Below the pieces are notes generated by a model. The model had not been told where the DNA came from. It worked only from the letters and a program-made list of their open reading frames with translations, and ran no database searches. From Thermococcus sp. AM4 (lineage in GTDB: Archaea > Methanobacteriota_B > Thermococci > Thermococcales > Thermococcaceae), in NCBI RefSeq assembly GCF_000151205.2, contig NC_016051.1:62001-126000 (forward strand): DNA of 64,000 bases. The letters are read 5' to 3'. A program made the position numbers and the translations under genes. Below are positions 1 to 8,327 of the stretch, piece by piece; position 1 is the first letter of the stretch, and every line of letters begins with the position of its first letter.

Positions 1-2
1 AG

Positions 3-95
3 GGCGCGGTCATAGTCGATGCGAGGATTATCCTCAAGGAGCCGAAGGAGAAGAAGCCCGAGATAAGCTCGGAGTACAGGGAGAGGTGCGCCTGA
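3..95 (+). CDS. C-terminal end of an unidentified protein (partial)
   Basis: An open frame enters from the left edge and ends at TGA 93-95, leaving about 30 residues. The tail is charged (a KEPKEKKPE stretch) and ends in Cys-Ala. The upstream part is outside the window, so no family can be assigned. The next gene starts about 200 bases later behind its own TATA-like sequence, so this looks like the end of a separate transcription unit. Confidence 0.5.
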   Translation, partial: GAVIVDARIILKEPKEKKPEISSEYRERCA

Positions 96-201
96 GCCTT
101 TGTTTTACCATTTGCGATTATTTTTCCTTCAATATTCTCGTCTCTATCTGGCCTTGACTTCTTCTTCAGACCCTGGGATCGATCTGAGGTAGTGGAATCT
201 G

Positions 202-211
202 TTTTTATAAT
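202..211 (+). promoter_or_regulatory. TATA box of the first ABC cassette
   Basis: TTTTTATAAT lies about 100 bases before the first start codon in an otherwise empty 206-base gap. A second AT-rich element (AAAAGTTTTT, about 247-256) lies closer to the gene and could be the one used. Neither can be chosen from sequence alone. Confidence 0.35.
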
Positions 212-301
212 TTTTAGTAATCGAGACATTATGCACAACAAGCCGAAAAGTTTTTGAAATATGCCGGGTTACAGATTAATGTGCCCCTGGAGGTGAGGGC
301 C

Positions 302-1204
302 ATGGGAAGAAAAAGGACTTACCTCAAAGCGGGACTCATCATGCTGGCTCTTGCATTTCTGATAATCATTTATCCCGTAGCTTCATACTACTTTGGCATC
401 TACCTCGGATCAAATCACACAATTCATAAACCGGGGTCCTCTTTCACCTATGCCGGGGGATTGATGACAAAGAATTATGTCTATCACTTCGAGGTTCTCA
501 AGAACGGGAGCTATAACTTCACGGCTATTCTCTATGGAGGGAAGCCCCTCCCCGGCTACGGATTTGGCCACCATGGGAGACCTCCCAGGGACTGGAGGTG
601 GCCTTTCTTCGGGAAAATGAACTCCTCCGTTGTCAAGATCTGTGAGGTAAACCGCATACTCCCGCCCAACGATCCGCTTGTTCAGTTCCTGTTCCCCAAG
701 GATCGGGTTTACATATTCAACAAGACAAGGGACATAGTTAGGTTGCCCGGTCCCGATGAGGGCGTTTTAGTTGTGAACTGGTACTTCCTTCCCCACTACC
801 TCGGATTTCCCCGGCTTTATGCTCCACAGGGATTGGAGCGCTTTGACCGCAACCTGGCGATTAAGTTTGGAACTTCCCTTTACTTCCCGGTCGTTAAGTA
901 CGTGAAGGGAAGTGATGGCTATTATGCACTTGAGGTATACCCTAGGTTCTACGGAACAGTTGAGTTGCTTCAGCTGGAGCGCTTTTTCAACTCCTCCTGT
1001 CTTGGAAACGAAATTGAAATGTACGGAACGGAGCCCGGCGGTTTTCCGCCGTTAATGCTCGTCAAAACTAACGTACAGCCAGTCTCACAGGATTGGTTTA
1101 GGGCCATTAAATGGAGTGCAACACAGTATACAGCCCCGGTGGATTACGTCTTTGCTCTCGTTGGGCTCGTCTTACTGATACTTGCTGGGAGGGTGAAGAA
1201 TTAA
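302..1204 (+). CDS. membrane-anchored surface protein, first of a tandem pair
   Basis: This 300-residue protein belongs to no family I recognise. It has a hydrophobic N-terminal segment (about residues 8-30), a long presumably extracellular domain with several N-glycosylation sequons (NFT, NSS, NKT), and a C-terminal membrane helix (about 280-297) ending in RVKN. It probably sits on the outer face of the membrane. ATG 302 is chosen because GGAGGTGAG lies just upstream and because it aligns with the start of the paralogue that follows. An ABC ATPase and a permease come next in the same direction, so it is probably the surface partner of that transporter. Function unknown. Confidence 0.8.
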   Translation: MGRKRTYLKAGLIMLALAFLIIIYPVASYYFGIYLGSNHTIHKPGSSFTYAGGLMTKNYVYHFEVLKNGSYNFTAILYGGKPLPGYGFGHHGRPPRDWRWPFFGKMNSSVVKICEVNRILPPNDPLVQFLFPKDRVYIFNKTRDIVRLPGPDEGVLVVNWYFLPHYLGFPRLYAPQGLERFDRNLAIKFGTSLYFPVVKYVKGSDGYYALEVYPRFYGTVELLQLERFFNSSCLGNEIEMYGTEPGGFPPLMLVKTNVQPVSQDWFRAIKWSATQYTAPVDYVFALVGLVLLILAGRVKN

Positions 1205-1227
1205 TGAGATTAACCGGGGGTGCCGCA

Positions 1228-2124
1228 ATGAGAAAGAAAAAACTGTATCTCAAAGCCGGCCTGTTTTTCTTGGCGTTCTCCTTTCTCATCGTGATGTATC
1301 CCATAGCGTCATACTACTTCAGTATCTACCTCGGGTCAGATCATGCCGTTCACAAACCCGGATCATCCTTCACCTACGCCGGCAATTTAATAACACGGAA
1401 CTACGTCTATCACTTTGAAGTGCTCGAAAATGGGAGTTACAACTTTACGGCGATAATGTACAGGGGACTTCCCCTTCCCGGGTATGGCTACAGTCAGAGA
1501 AAAAGTCCCCCAAAGGACTGGAGATGGCCGTTCTTCGGCCCGAAGAATCAAAGTGTCATCAAGGTGTGTGAAATAAACCGCATACTCCCACCCAATGATT
1601 CACTTGTGCAGCTCCTCTTTCCAGCCGATGATAGTGTGTACATCTTCAACAAGACTCGCAGGATAGTTAAGCTTCGAGGCTTCAGCGAGGGGGGCTACAT
1701 AAACTGGTACTTCCTTCCCCACTACCTTGGTTTTCCCCAGCTTTATGCCCCAGAGGGTTTGGAGCGCTTCAACAGGACGCTGGCTCTCAAATTTAATACC
1801 ACCGAGTACTTCCCTGTAATCAGGTACCTCAAAGGAAGTGATGGCTACTATTCCATAGGTGTTGTTCCATCAACTCCGGAGAACCTCAAGCTTCTCCAGC
1901 TCCAGAGGTTCTTCAACCAGAGCTGTATTGGGGTTAACCTCTCAATGTACCTCCGCGGAGGCTTTCCGGAGATGATGCTCGTTAAGACCAACGTACAGCC
2001 AGTCTCGCAGGACTGGCTCAGGGCAATTAAGTGGAGCGCTACCCACTACACGGCCCCGGTGGATTATGTCTTCGCACTCGCGGGGATCGTGCTCCTAATC
2101 CTCGCCGGGAGGGTGAAGGGTTGA
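1228..2124 (+). CDS. membrane-anchored surface protein, second of a tandem pair
   Basis: A 298-residue paralogue of the preceding gene with the same plan: N-terminal hydrophobic segment, glycosylatable outer domain, C-terminal membrane helix. The two proteins align almost end to end. The last 50 residues, with the shared KTNVQPVSQDW block, are nearly identical in protein although the DNA differs at many third positions, which indicates an old duplication under selection. ATG 1228 aligns with the paralogue's start and follows GGGGGTG. Its TGA overlaps the TTG start of the ATPase gene, so translation is probably coupled. Function unknown. Confidence 0.8.
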   Translation: MRKKKLYLKAGLFFLAFSFLIVMYPIASYYFSIYLGSDHAVHKPGSSFTYAGNLITRNYVYHFEVLENGSYNFTAIMYRGLPLPGYGYSQRKSPPKDWRWPFFGPKNQSVIKVCEINRILPPNDSLVQLLFPADDSVYIFNKTRRIVKLRGFSEGGYINWYFLPHYLGFPQLYAPEGLERFNRTLALKFNTTEYFPVIRYLKGSDGYYSIGVVPSTPENLKLLQLQRFFNQSCIGVNLSMYLRGGFPEMMLVKTNVQPVSQDWLRAIKWSATHYTAPVDYVFALAGIVLLILAGRVKG

Positions 2125-2942
2125 GGCTCAGCGTTCAGAACCTCGGGGTAAACTACGGAAGGGTCTGGGGAGTTAGGGGGTTGAACTTTGAAGCCAAAGC
2201 CGACAGGATAGCGATAGTCGGCCACAACGGAAGCGGGAAAACTACCCTCCTTTCGGTTCTTTCTGGCCTCAGGAAGCCGACGGAAGGGAAAGCGTTCATA
2301 AACGAATGGGAACCGTACCGCAGGGACGACAGGTGGACGGTGATAAGGTACTCCTTTGAGAAGCCTCAGTTCTCAATTCCTGTCAAGGTCTCGGACCTCG
2401 TTGAGGTTTTGGAGGCCAATGAAAGCTGCGACCGTGTCGATGATCTCGTGGATATGCTGGGCATACGCGAATTCCTTGACCACCGTCTCGACGGACTTTC
2501 CAGCGGTCAGGCCCAGCTCTGCAACCTCCTAACTGCCCTCGCATGCGATTCGGAGGTGTTGATACTTGACGAACCCACAAGTCACCTCGACGCCTACCGC
2601 GCCGGACTTATCGACGAGATGCTGTCAAAGAGAAAGGGCCTCATCATAGCCACCCACGATCCAGAGGAAGGTGAGGCGGTCGCGGACTACTTCGTGATCC
2701 TCAAGGAGGGCCGGATCGTCTGGGAAGGGAGCAGGAGAAAGCTGTTTGCCGAGGGCATCTACGAGGTCACCCTGAGTGGAATCGACGAGCCCATGCCGGG
2801 CAACGTGGAGGTTCTCCATCGCTTTGGGGCAATTGTCGTCGTCAGGACGGGAGAAGACGAGCTGACCGAACTTATGAGGAGTGGAAAAATAGCGGGGTTT
2901 AAGAGGGCGGGGTTGCGCTATGCCTACGTGGAAAGCCGTTAA
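2121..2942 (+). CDS. ABC transporter ATP-binding protein
   Basis: A 273-residue ABC ATPase. Walker A GHNGSGKT is at residues 34-41, the signature LSSGQ at about 126-130, and Walker B VLILDEPTSHLD at about 146-157. The TTG start at 2121 is preferred: it forms a TTGA overlap with the previous stop and follows GGAGGGTGA. The sequence upstream in this frame lies inside the previous gene. The ATPase would energise the permease encoded next. The domain after Walker B (about 100 residues) looks like a short regulatory tail. The substrate is unknown; the linked surface proteins suggest export or handling of envelope material. Confidence 0.9.
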   Translation: MRLSVQNLGVNYGRVWGVRGLNFEAKADRIAIVGHNGSGKTTLLSVLSGLRKPTEGKAFINEWEPYRRDDRWTVIRYSFEKPQFSIPVKVSDLVEVLEANESCDRVDDLVDMLGIREFLDHRLDGLSSGQAQLCNLLTALACDSEVLILDEPTSHLDAYRAGLIDEMLSKRKGLIIATHDPEEGEAVADYFVILKEGRIVWEGSRRKLFAEGIYEVTLSGIDEPMPGNVEVLHRFGAIVVVRTGEDELTELMRSGKIAGFKRAGLRYAYVESR

Positions 2943-3597
2943 ATGGTACTTCCGGGGCCTGTTTCCCCCGGTTACCACGGCGGTCCTCTTCCTGTTCATG
3001 TTAGCGGCCGCTTACTCTTCCCTCGGCTCAATCAAAAATCAGGGCCCGGGTCAGTTCGTCACTCTCATGGAGTACATATTCCTCCCGGTTTACGGCGTCC
3101 TCATCGCGTCCCACATAATGAGGGACTCAAAGACGACGGTTTTTGAACTGTCGATATTCAACGGACCGAGAACTGTTTACTGGGTTAGGGTTTTCATCGT
3201 TGCTCTTGGCCTTGCACCGGGCATCGTTGGAATTGCAGCGATGACATGGCTCAGGGGATACCACAGCTTCGCTGTTTCACTTCTCCTCAAGCTTCCGGCT
3301 TACACGGCCTTTGCAGCGATCATAGCCGCTGTCCTCGACTCCCTCGCCGGCTCGATAACCTTCTTCATCCTGACCTCGGCCATCCCCATGTCCTTCAGGG
3401 TTCTTCTCCAGAGCAACGGGAGCACTGGAGGGATAATGGCCGCGCTCTCGTACGTCTTCGCCCCCATGACCACCGTGGAATTCAGGAAAGCAATTTTAAT
3501 GCCCAGAACAACCGGTTACGTCATCTTGATCAGCCTTTCGGCACTTCTGCTCCTTTTAGGATACGCGATGTTCGAGAGAAGGGAGTACTCGCCCTGA
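2920..3597 (+). CDS. ABC transporter permease-like membrane protein
   Basis: 225 residues with about six hydrophobic segments, as in ABC-2-type permeases. It overlaps the end of the ATPase gene by 23 bases, so the two are probably translated together and form one transporter. No binding-protein gene or signature of a known uptake system is present. This is the last gene of the 302-3597 cassette; beyond it lies a 218-base gap. Confidence 0.75.
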   Translation: MPTWKAVKWYFRGLFPPVTTAVLFLFMLAAAYSSLGSIKNQGPGQFVTLMEYIFLPVYGVLIASHIMRDSKTTVFELSIFNGPRTVYWVRVFIVALGLAPGIVGIAAMTWLRGYHSFAVSLLLKLPAYTAFAAIIAAVLDSLAGSITFFILTSAIPMSFRVLLQSNGSTGGIMAALSYVFAPMTTVEFRKAILMPRTTGYVILISLSALLLLLGYAMFERREYSP

Positions 3598-3815
3598 TCT
3601 CCTATCTTTCTGCATTTGAACGTGCCCTCCGTGGCCGATTTACTCGCCAAGATCACCACGATCTCCCTTGATACCGATCTTATCCCCTCGAACTTCCCGT
3701 GCTTCCTACCGATCCGGGCGTAGATGTATCGAACCCTCAAAAACCATTCCTCTCAAACTTTGGCATCTGGAGAAATAAGCCTTTCGAAGTCCAGCAGATT
3801 GGGGAAATTCAAAAG
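3598..3815. other. gap with a possible decayed reading frame
   Basis: This 218-base gap lies between convergent transcription units. A minus-strand frame over 3516-3740 has protein-like composition (an IGRKHGKFEG stretch) but no ribosome site or usual start codon, and it runs into the end of the permease gene. It may be a gene relic or chance. No promoter or repeat is evident. Confidence 0.25.
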
Positions 3816-4238
3816 CTATACAAGCTTCAGAGCCTCGTTCAGCGTGAGGATTTTTATTCTTCCCTCGAGGCGATCAATCAGCTTCTTATCTCCGGTTAAA
3901 AGCGGTGTGGCCGTCGCCATGGCGAGGGCAACGTAGGGGACGTCCTTTGGGTCGGGGCATATCCTTTGAGCCTCCGGCAGAAAGTCCCTGTAAACTCCAA
4001 TCTCAACGGTTGTTATCTGCCCCCCAATCTTCTCCAGGACGAACTCCATTTCCTCCGGGCTGAGTCGTGTTATCCGAACTAATTTGTCCTTTAATCTCTC
4101 CAGCTCCTCCCAGAAGTAAGCTGGTACGAGGAACTCGAACGTCCTCGACACGTGGTTCTTTACAAAGAGCTCTTGGGCGGTTCCCCTATTGTAGAGGGCG
4201 GAGAAAACGATGTTGTAGTCGAGGACTGCCTTCATCAC
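3816..4238 (-). CDS. PIN-domain RNase, toxin of a VapBC-like pair
   Basis: A 140-residue PIN-domain protein. Acidic residues expected at the metal site are visible: Asp7 in VLDYN, Glu in the FWEELERL helix, Asp in DPKDVPYVALA and Asp in TGDKKL. PIN toxins are metal-dependent RNases held inactive by a neighbouring antitoxin. The gene starts inside the end of the 78-residue gene upstream through an ATGA overlap, typical of such pairs. Its target cannot be read from sequence. Confidence 0.85.
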   Translation of the reverse strand: MMKAVLDYNIVFSALYNRGTAQELFVKNHVSRTFEFLVPAYFWEELERLKDKLVRITRLSPEEMEFVLEKIGGQITTVEIGVYRDFLPEAQRICPDPKDVPYVALAMATATPLLTGDKKLIDRLEGRIKILTLNEALKLV

Positions 4239-4471
4239 AACACCCCGTGTCTCCTCGCTACAGCCTCTGCTAGCTCCTCGGCCAGCTTTCTGCCTTCTTC
4301 CTCGGACATCCTGGACTTTTGGAGAATCTCCATGAGCCTCTCGGCTTCCTTTACCTTCTCCTCTATTCTTTCGGCTATCTCAGTGGCTATCATGCGTCTC
4401 ACGATTCCCTCGAAGTCCTTTCCAAGTCCTTCGGGAATCCTAACCTTGATAACAACCTCAACCTCCCCCAT
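4235..4471 (-). CDS. probable antitoxin partner of the PIN protein
   Basis: A 78-residue protein with a short beta-rich N-terminus (EVVIKVRIPEGL) followed by long charged helices, with no membrane segment. Size, position directly upstream of a PIN gene and the 4-base overlap mark it as the antitoxin. The family resembles other small helical VapB-like proteins of Thermococcales, but the DNA-binding part is not obvious. GGAGGTTA lies before ATG 4471. Confidence 0.7.
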   Translation of the reverse strand: MGEVEVVIKVRIPEGLGKDFEGIVRRMIATEIAERIEEKVKEAERLMEILQKSRMSEEEGRKLAEELAEAVARRHGVL

Positions 4472-4710
4472 GCCGTAACCTCCAGTGAGAAATCACAAGG
4501 CATACTCAAATACCTTTCCCCGTTTTCTCCAATAGAAGATAAGCCTTTTCGAAGTTCACCAAATCCCAGACCAGCCAAAACCCTCATTCCTTAAACTTCT
4601 CTTTCCTCTTGCGCCCTTCTCCACAATTCCATCTCCCTTCTCTCATCCTTCCAGCCCCACGAGCTCGGCTTTCCTCTCCAAAACTTCAAGCCCTTAAGTG
4701 TTGAAGGATT

Positions 4711-4725
4711 AAGAAAAAGAAAAGC
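4711..4725 (-). terminator. T-rich terminator after the SPFH operon
   Basis: Immediately after the SPFH stop the minus strand reads CTTTTCTTTTTCTTA. Archaeal RNA polymerase stops at such T-runs without needing a hairpin. This marks the end of the 8118-4727 operon. Confidence 0.5.
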
Positions 4726-4726
4726 C

Positions 4727-5722
4727 TCACTCGATCTTCGCGCCGCAGACTGGACAGAACTTCGCACCCTCCGGAACGATGTGGCCGTTGGGGCAGCGCT
4801 TGATTTCGTGCCCGCAGTAGGGGCAGAAGCGTGCCCCCGGCGGAATGGGCTTGCCACAGTAGGGGCAGATCTCCTGCTGCCCGGTCTGCGCAGGTGCCGC
4901 CTGCTGCGGGGCTGGCGGTGCGGCGTAGGGCTGTGCCGGGGCCTGCTGGACGGGTTGTGCTGGCTGTGCCGGTTGCTGGAAGAGCTGGGGGACGAGAACC
5001 ATCCCGGTTCCCATTCCGGCTCCTGGGCTTTTGCCGAGCTCCGCCGCGACCTGCTTCACCGTGTCCATCTGCATTACAGCTTGAGCGTTGCCCGTCTGCA
5101 TGAGCCAGAAGAGCCTCTGGCGCCACTCATCGGTGGTGTTGACACCTTCAATCTTGACATCGACCAGTTCTAGGCCCAATCTGCGGAAGTCCTCCATGAG
5201 CTTTACCTTAACCTGGGTGCTCACCATGTCGAGGTTCTGGAAGAGGTCGACGATGGAATAAGTCGAGAGGTGCTTCATCATGCCCTCGTTGAAGTAGGCC
5301 CTGATGAACTTCGTAACGTCCTGGGCGTCGTAGAGGCTCTGGCCCCCGACAACCTCGGTGATGAAGAGAACCGGATCGGCGACCTTGAACCAGTAGACGC
5401 CGTAGTACTTTATCGGTGCCAGCTCTCTCGTCTGAGTTTCTCCTCCGTAGCGACCCTGGAACTGCTTCATGCTGACGAAGATTACCGTCGCCTTGAATGG
5501 ACTGTTGCTCCCGCCGACCAGCTTGTAGAGGAGCGGCAAATTCTGCGTCGTCAGCGTGTGCCTTCCGGGGCCGAGAACGTCGTAGATTTTGCCGTCGCGC
5601 ATGAAGACGGCCACTTCGTACTCGTGGACTATTAACTGGGCGCCCCACTTTATGACCTCGTTCGGGTAGCGCCAGATTATCTCGTCCTCTCCGGGATTCA
5701 CCCATTCTATGACCTGCACCAT
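4727..5722 (-). CDS. SPFH-domain protein with two C-terminal zinc ribbons
   Basis: 331 residues. The first 215 or so form an SPFH/band-7-like domain (KWGAQLIVHEYEVAVFMRDG near the N-terminus). A Pro/Gln/Ala-rich linker follows (about 230-280), then two zinc ribbons (Cys286/289/300/303 and Cys310/323/326 with a nearby His). This is the architecture of the bacterial YdjI family ("virion core protein"), which acts at the membrane with PspA. ATG 5722 is chosen because GGTGGGTGA lies just upstream; a GTG at 5731 is possible. It ends a four-gene operon with a coiled-coil protein and two zinc-ribbon membrane proteins. Confidence 0.85.
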   Translation of the reverse strand: MVQVIEWVNPGEDEIIWRYPNEVIKWGAQLIVHEYEVAVFMRDGKIYDVLGPGRHTLTTQNLPLLYKLVGGSNSPFKATVIFVSMKQFQGRYGGETQTRELAPIKYYGVYWFKVADPVLFITEVVGGQSLYDAQDVTKFIRAYFNEGMMKHLSTYSIVDLFQNLDMVSTQVKVKLMEDFRRLGLELVDVKIEGVNTTDEWRQRLFWLMQTGNAQAVMQMDTVKQVAAELGKSPGAGMGTGMVLVPQLFQQPAQPAQPVQQAPAQPYAAPPAPQQAAPAQTGQQEICPYCGKPIPPGARFCPYCGHEIKRCPNGHIVPEGAKFCPVCGAKIE

Positions 5723-5723
5723 C

Positions 5724-6218
5724 TCACTCACCCACCGCGAAGCTCATCCTCTGGCCCAGAACCTCCTCGAAGTTCACGAGCTTGTCGTCAAGGCTTAAAA
5801 CAGCCATGCCCAGAGCTTGAGGATTGGCGATCTGGGAGTTTAAGGCCTTTGCCTCGTTGAGTATCTCCTCGGCGAGCTCGATCATCTTTGCGTCGTACTC
5901 TATCAGCCTCTTCAGTTCTTTCTCCTTGAACTTGATCCTGTCGAAGTAGCCGCGGTAGCCGGCCTCGGCGTGCCTGACCCTGCTCTCCAGCATCATGAGC
6001 TTCTTTCTCATGCCCTCTATCGCCATCAGCTGCTGGCAGTTCACCATGGCGCATCTCTGAAGGGCCCTTTCCAGCTCTCTCTTCGCCTGGCCCAGGAGGT
6101 CGGCCACCTTTCCCCTGATCAGCCTGTCGTCTTCCCTCAGGAGCTCCTTCTTCTTGTAGCCGTGGAAGCCCGGAACCAAAAGCTCGAGCTTTTCAACTAT
6201 CGACGTTTCCTTTCCCAT
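5724..6218 (-). CDS. helical coiled-coil protein of the SPFH operon
   Basis: 164 residues, almost entirely charged amphipathic helix, with a conserved-looking N-terminal PGFHGYKKKELLRE stretch. No membrane segment or catalytic motif is seen. Similar small helical proteins sit beside SPFH/zinc-ribbon genes in bacteria. It could serve as the soluble helical partner, by analogy with PspA in the YdjGHI module; this is inference from context, not homology. It starts at ATG 6218 behind GAGGTGAT and its stop precedes the SPFH start by a base or two. Confidence 0.75.
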   Translation of the reverse strand: MGKETSIVEKLELLVPGFHGYKKKELLREDDRLIRGKVADLLGQAKRELERALQRCAMVNCQQLMAIEGMRKKLMMLESRVRHAEAGYRGYFDRIKFKEKELKRLIEYDAKMIELAEEILNEAKALNSQIANPQALGMAVLSLDDKLVNFEEVLGQRMSFAVGE

Positions 6219-6227
6219 GCTATCACC

Positions 6228-7124
6228 TCAAACGGGCTGGAAATAAACGTTACCCCTACCAGCTTTCATAACCTCGCTGACGGTTCTCTTCTTGACAGAG
6301 CCCTTCATGAAGATTCCAATCCCTCCGGCGATTCCTCCTGCAAGGCCTCCGATGATGCCCCAGGGGGTGCTTCCCATCGCCGATGCGACGATTCCCAGCA
6401 CGAGGCCCGCCCCTATCACTCCGGAGCCGAGCATGGTTGCCTTTTTCCGGGCCTCGCTCATGAGTGGATACTCTCCCCTGATTACCCTTCCATCGGTTCC
6501 GTCCACGAAGTTAACGAACCTCTCGCCCCCGTACTCGTAGTGGATCTCCCAGAGGGGGTAGTGAACCAAACCCTGGAACTTCACGTTGAGCTCCAGCTCC
6601 CCGGCGTAGGCGCCCTCCTCGCTGGCCTCTTTCTTCAGCGCGCTTTCAAGCCTCGAACGCGCTATCCGCTCCGCTTCCTCCCGGCTCATGTCGGGCTCGT
6701 AGTACTTCCCCTTCTTCACGACGGCCTCATCGAAGAAGCGTTTCCCCCTGATCGGGAAGGGGTAATCCATGAGCAGGGTCTTGAAGGGTGAACCCGCCGG
6801 GATGCCGAGGAACTCGACCTCCTCGACCGTTTCCCTGCTCTTGCTCCTCCCGTGAAGGTAGAAGAAGTACACGGGAACCCAGTGGAGTTCCTTTTTCGTA
6901 ACCTTCGCATCGACGATGTCAGCTGGGGCTCCGTACTGCCTTGAGAGGAACTTCAAAAGCTTTCCGGCCGGGTCTTCCCTCATCGGCGGGAAGAAGAAGT
7001 GGTCGACCTCGCTCTCCTCGCCGGTGTGGACGTGGAACGTGGTGCCGCAGTAGGGACAGGTTGCTATGCTGACGGTGTCGGGAACCTTGAATTTGGCCGA
7101 GCACGTGGGACAGGTAACCTCCAT
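6228..7124 (-). CDS. zinc-ribbon membrane protein
   Basis: 298 residues. An N-terminal zinc ribbon (Cys5, Cys8, Cys23, Cys26) is followed by a mixed domain of about 200 residues, then a glycine-rich membrane region (about 230-275, two helices with GxxxG-like spacing) and a short basic tail. The layout matches the YdjG-like partner of SPFH proteins. It shares its plan with the next upstream gene and the two are probably old paralogues. GGGGTGAT lies before ATG 7124. The likely role is a membrane subunit of the complex; the ligand of the ribbon is unknown. Confidence 0.8.
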   Translation of the reverse strand: MEVTCPTCSAKFKVPDTVSIATCPYCGTTFHVHTGEESEVDHFFFPPMREDPAGKLLKFLSRQYGAPADIVDAKVTKKELHWVPVYFFYLHGRSKSRETVEEVEFLGIPAGSPFKTLLMDYPFPIRGKRFFDEAVVKKGKYYEPDMSREEAERIARSRLESALKKEASEEGAYAGELELNVKFQGLVHYPLWEIHYEYGGERFVNFVDGTDGRVIRGEYPLMSEARKKATMLGSGVIGAGLVLGIVASAMGSTPWGIIGGLAGGIAGGIGIFMKGSVKKRTVSEVMKAGRGNVYFQPV

Positions 7125-7128
7125 GCTA

Positions 7129-8118
7129 TCACCCCAGCAGACCCCTCTTTTCCCTCTCGATCCTCTGCCCTTCGAGCACCTTGCTTCCGGCCAGCCAGCT
7201 CACGGCCGAACCGCCGACGATGGCCAGAATGGCGAAGACCGGTGAACCCGAGAAGAACGCCGCGCCGAATGAGGCTATGGCCATGCCAACGCCGGCCCCT
7301 GCCAGGTACTGGGCCTGTCTCAGCACGTTCATCGGCTCTGTTGCGGCCACCCTCTTCCCGTCCCAGCCCGCAAAAACCGTCTGGAATATCGAGTTGCCGT
7401 AGCGGTAGTAAACCGTCCACATTGGCAGAAGGATCAGCCTGACGTTTTCGGGCTCGTCGGCGTGGATGTCAAAGAGCTCTATCCTGTCCGACTTGGCCAG
7501 GAAGCGGTTTCTGATAACGTCTATCGCGTCCTCGCGCATTATCAGCTTTGCCTGCCTCTCGTCCATCTCTGTGTTCAGGATCTCAAGTTTTATCCGCTCC
7601 CACTCACCCTCTTCCAGATCGAGCAGTCTCTTACCTTTGGGCCACGTCTTCGAGTAGTGGGTTATCAGGTCGTCGACGCCGAAGCTCTTCACCTGCCTTC
7701 TGGCCGATCCGAGCAGTCTCATGTTCTCATCGACCCTCTCGGTGTAGTGCCTCTCCACCGTGCGACAGCGGGTGTTTCCCTTTGAGTCCGTGTGGCACTC
7801 TTCTTCCCTTCTCATGTAGCGAACGGTTCCGTAAACGTGAACCAGACCGCTCCAGTAGGGGGCGTAGTGGCCCTCTATTCCGACTATCTCGATCTCGTCC
7901 TTTATTCTCTTGAGGTCGAAGTCGCTCTCAACGTTCTTCCAGAAGGCCTGGGCTATGGCGTTCTTGTCGAGGGAGGGGATGATGTGGATTTCATCGGTTT
8001 TGATGTTGCCGCTAACGTGGTTCGGAAAGCCGCAGTAGGGGCAGACCGCAACTATCGTCTCGGGCGACACCTCAAGGGGCGCGCCGCATCTTTCACACTT
8101 AAAGGCCAGGGCCTCCAT
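7129..8118 (-). CDS. zinc-ribbon membrane protein, first gene of the SPFH operon
   Basis: 329 residues. A zinc ribbon (Cys8, Cys11, Cys26, Cys29) precedes a long soluble domain and two hydrophobic helices near the C-terminus, followed by a basic tail (EREKRG). It resembles the downstream zinc-ribbon protein. ATG 8118 is preferred because GTGAT lies six bases upstream; in-frame ATG 8124 and GTG 8127 would overlap that site. The two CxxC pairs may bind zinc and report membrane or redox stress, but this is not shown by sequence. Confidence 0.8.
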   Translation of the reverse strand: MEALAFKCERCGAPLEVSPETIVAVCPYCGFPNHVSGNIKTDEIHIIPSLDKNAIAQAFWKNVESDFDLKRIKDEIEIVGIEGHYAPYWSGLVHVYGTVRYMRREEECHTDSKGNTRCRTVERHYTERVDENMRLLGSARRQVKSFGVDDLITHYSKTWPKGKRLLDLEEGEWERIKLEILNTEMDERQAKLIMREDAIDVIRNRFLAKSDRIELFDIHADEPENVRLILLPMWTVYYRYGNSIFQTVFAGWDGKRVAATEPMNVLRQAQYLAGAGVGMAIASFGAAFFSGSPVFAILAIVGGSAVSWLAGSKVLEGQRIEREKRGLLG

Positions 8119-8150
8119 CGGCATCACTCACAATTATTACGTTGTTTGAG

Positions 8151-8160
8151 TATTTAAGAG
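8151..8160 (-). promoter_or_regulatory. TATA box of the SPFH operon
   Basis: CTCTTAAATA on the minus strand lies about 35-40 bases before the first start codon of the operon, at the right distance for a short leader. Confidence 0.5.
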
Positions 8161-8252
8161 CTCTCCTCGTGTTTATTTATGAGGATCGTTCGACAATCGA
8201 TCTATACTTTATTTAAGGGACCATGATTACAAGGCACAACGGAATCTGAATA

Positions 8253-8293
8253 GCAAAATCAGAAGGTTTAAAAAGCGAACTTCCTGATTTTGC
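8253..8293 (+). promoter_or_regulatory. TATA box bracketed by an inverted repeat (candidate operator)
   Basis: GCAAAATCAGAAG (8253-8265) and CTTCCTGATTTTGC (8280-8293) pair over 13 bases with one extra C. The spacer carries GTTTAAAAAG (8266-8274), a TATA box for the operon starting at 8328. A dimeric repressor bound here would block TBP access. A second TATA-like element lies near 8205-8217. Confidence 0.6.
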
Positions 8294-8327
8294 ATAACAT
8301 TCCACAGGTTTGGTATGGTGATGGATA

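Noticed and set aside
3516-3740. A 74-codon minus-strand frame in the gap after the first ABC permease.
   Set aside because: It lacks a ribosome site and overlaps the permease end; kept only as a possible relic.
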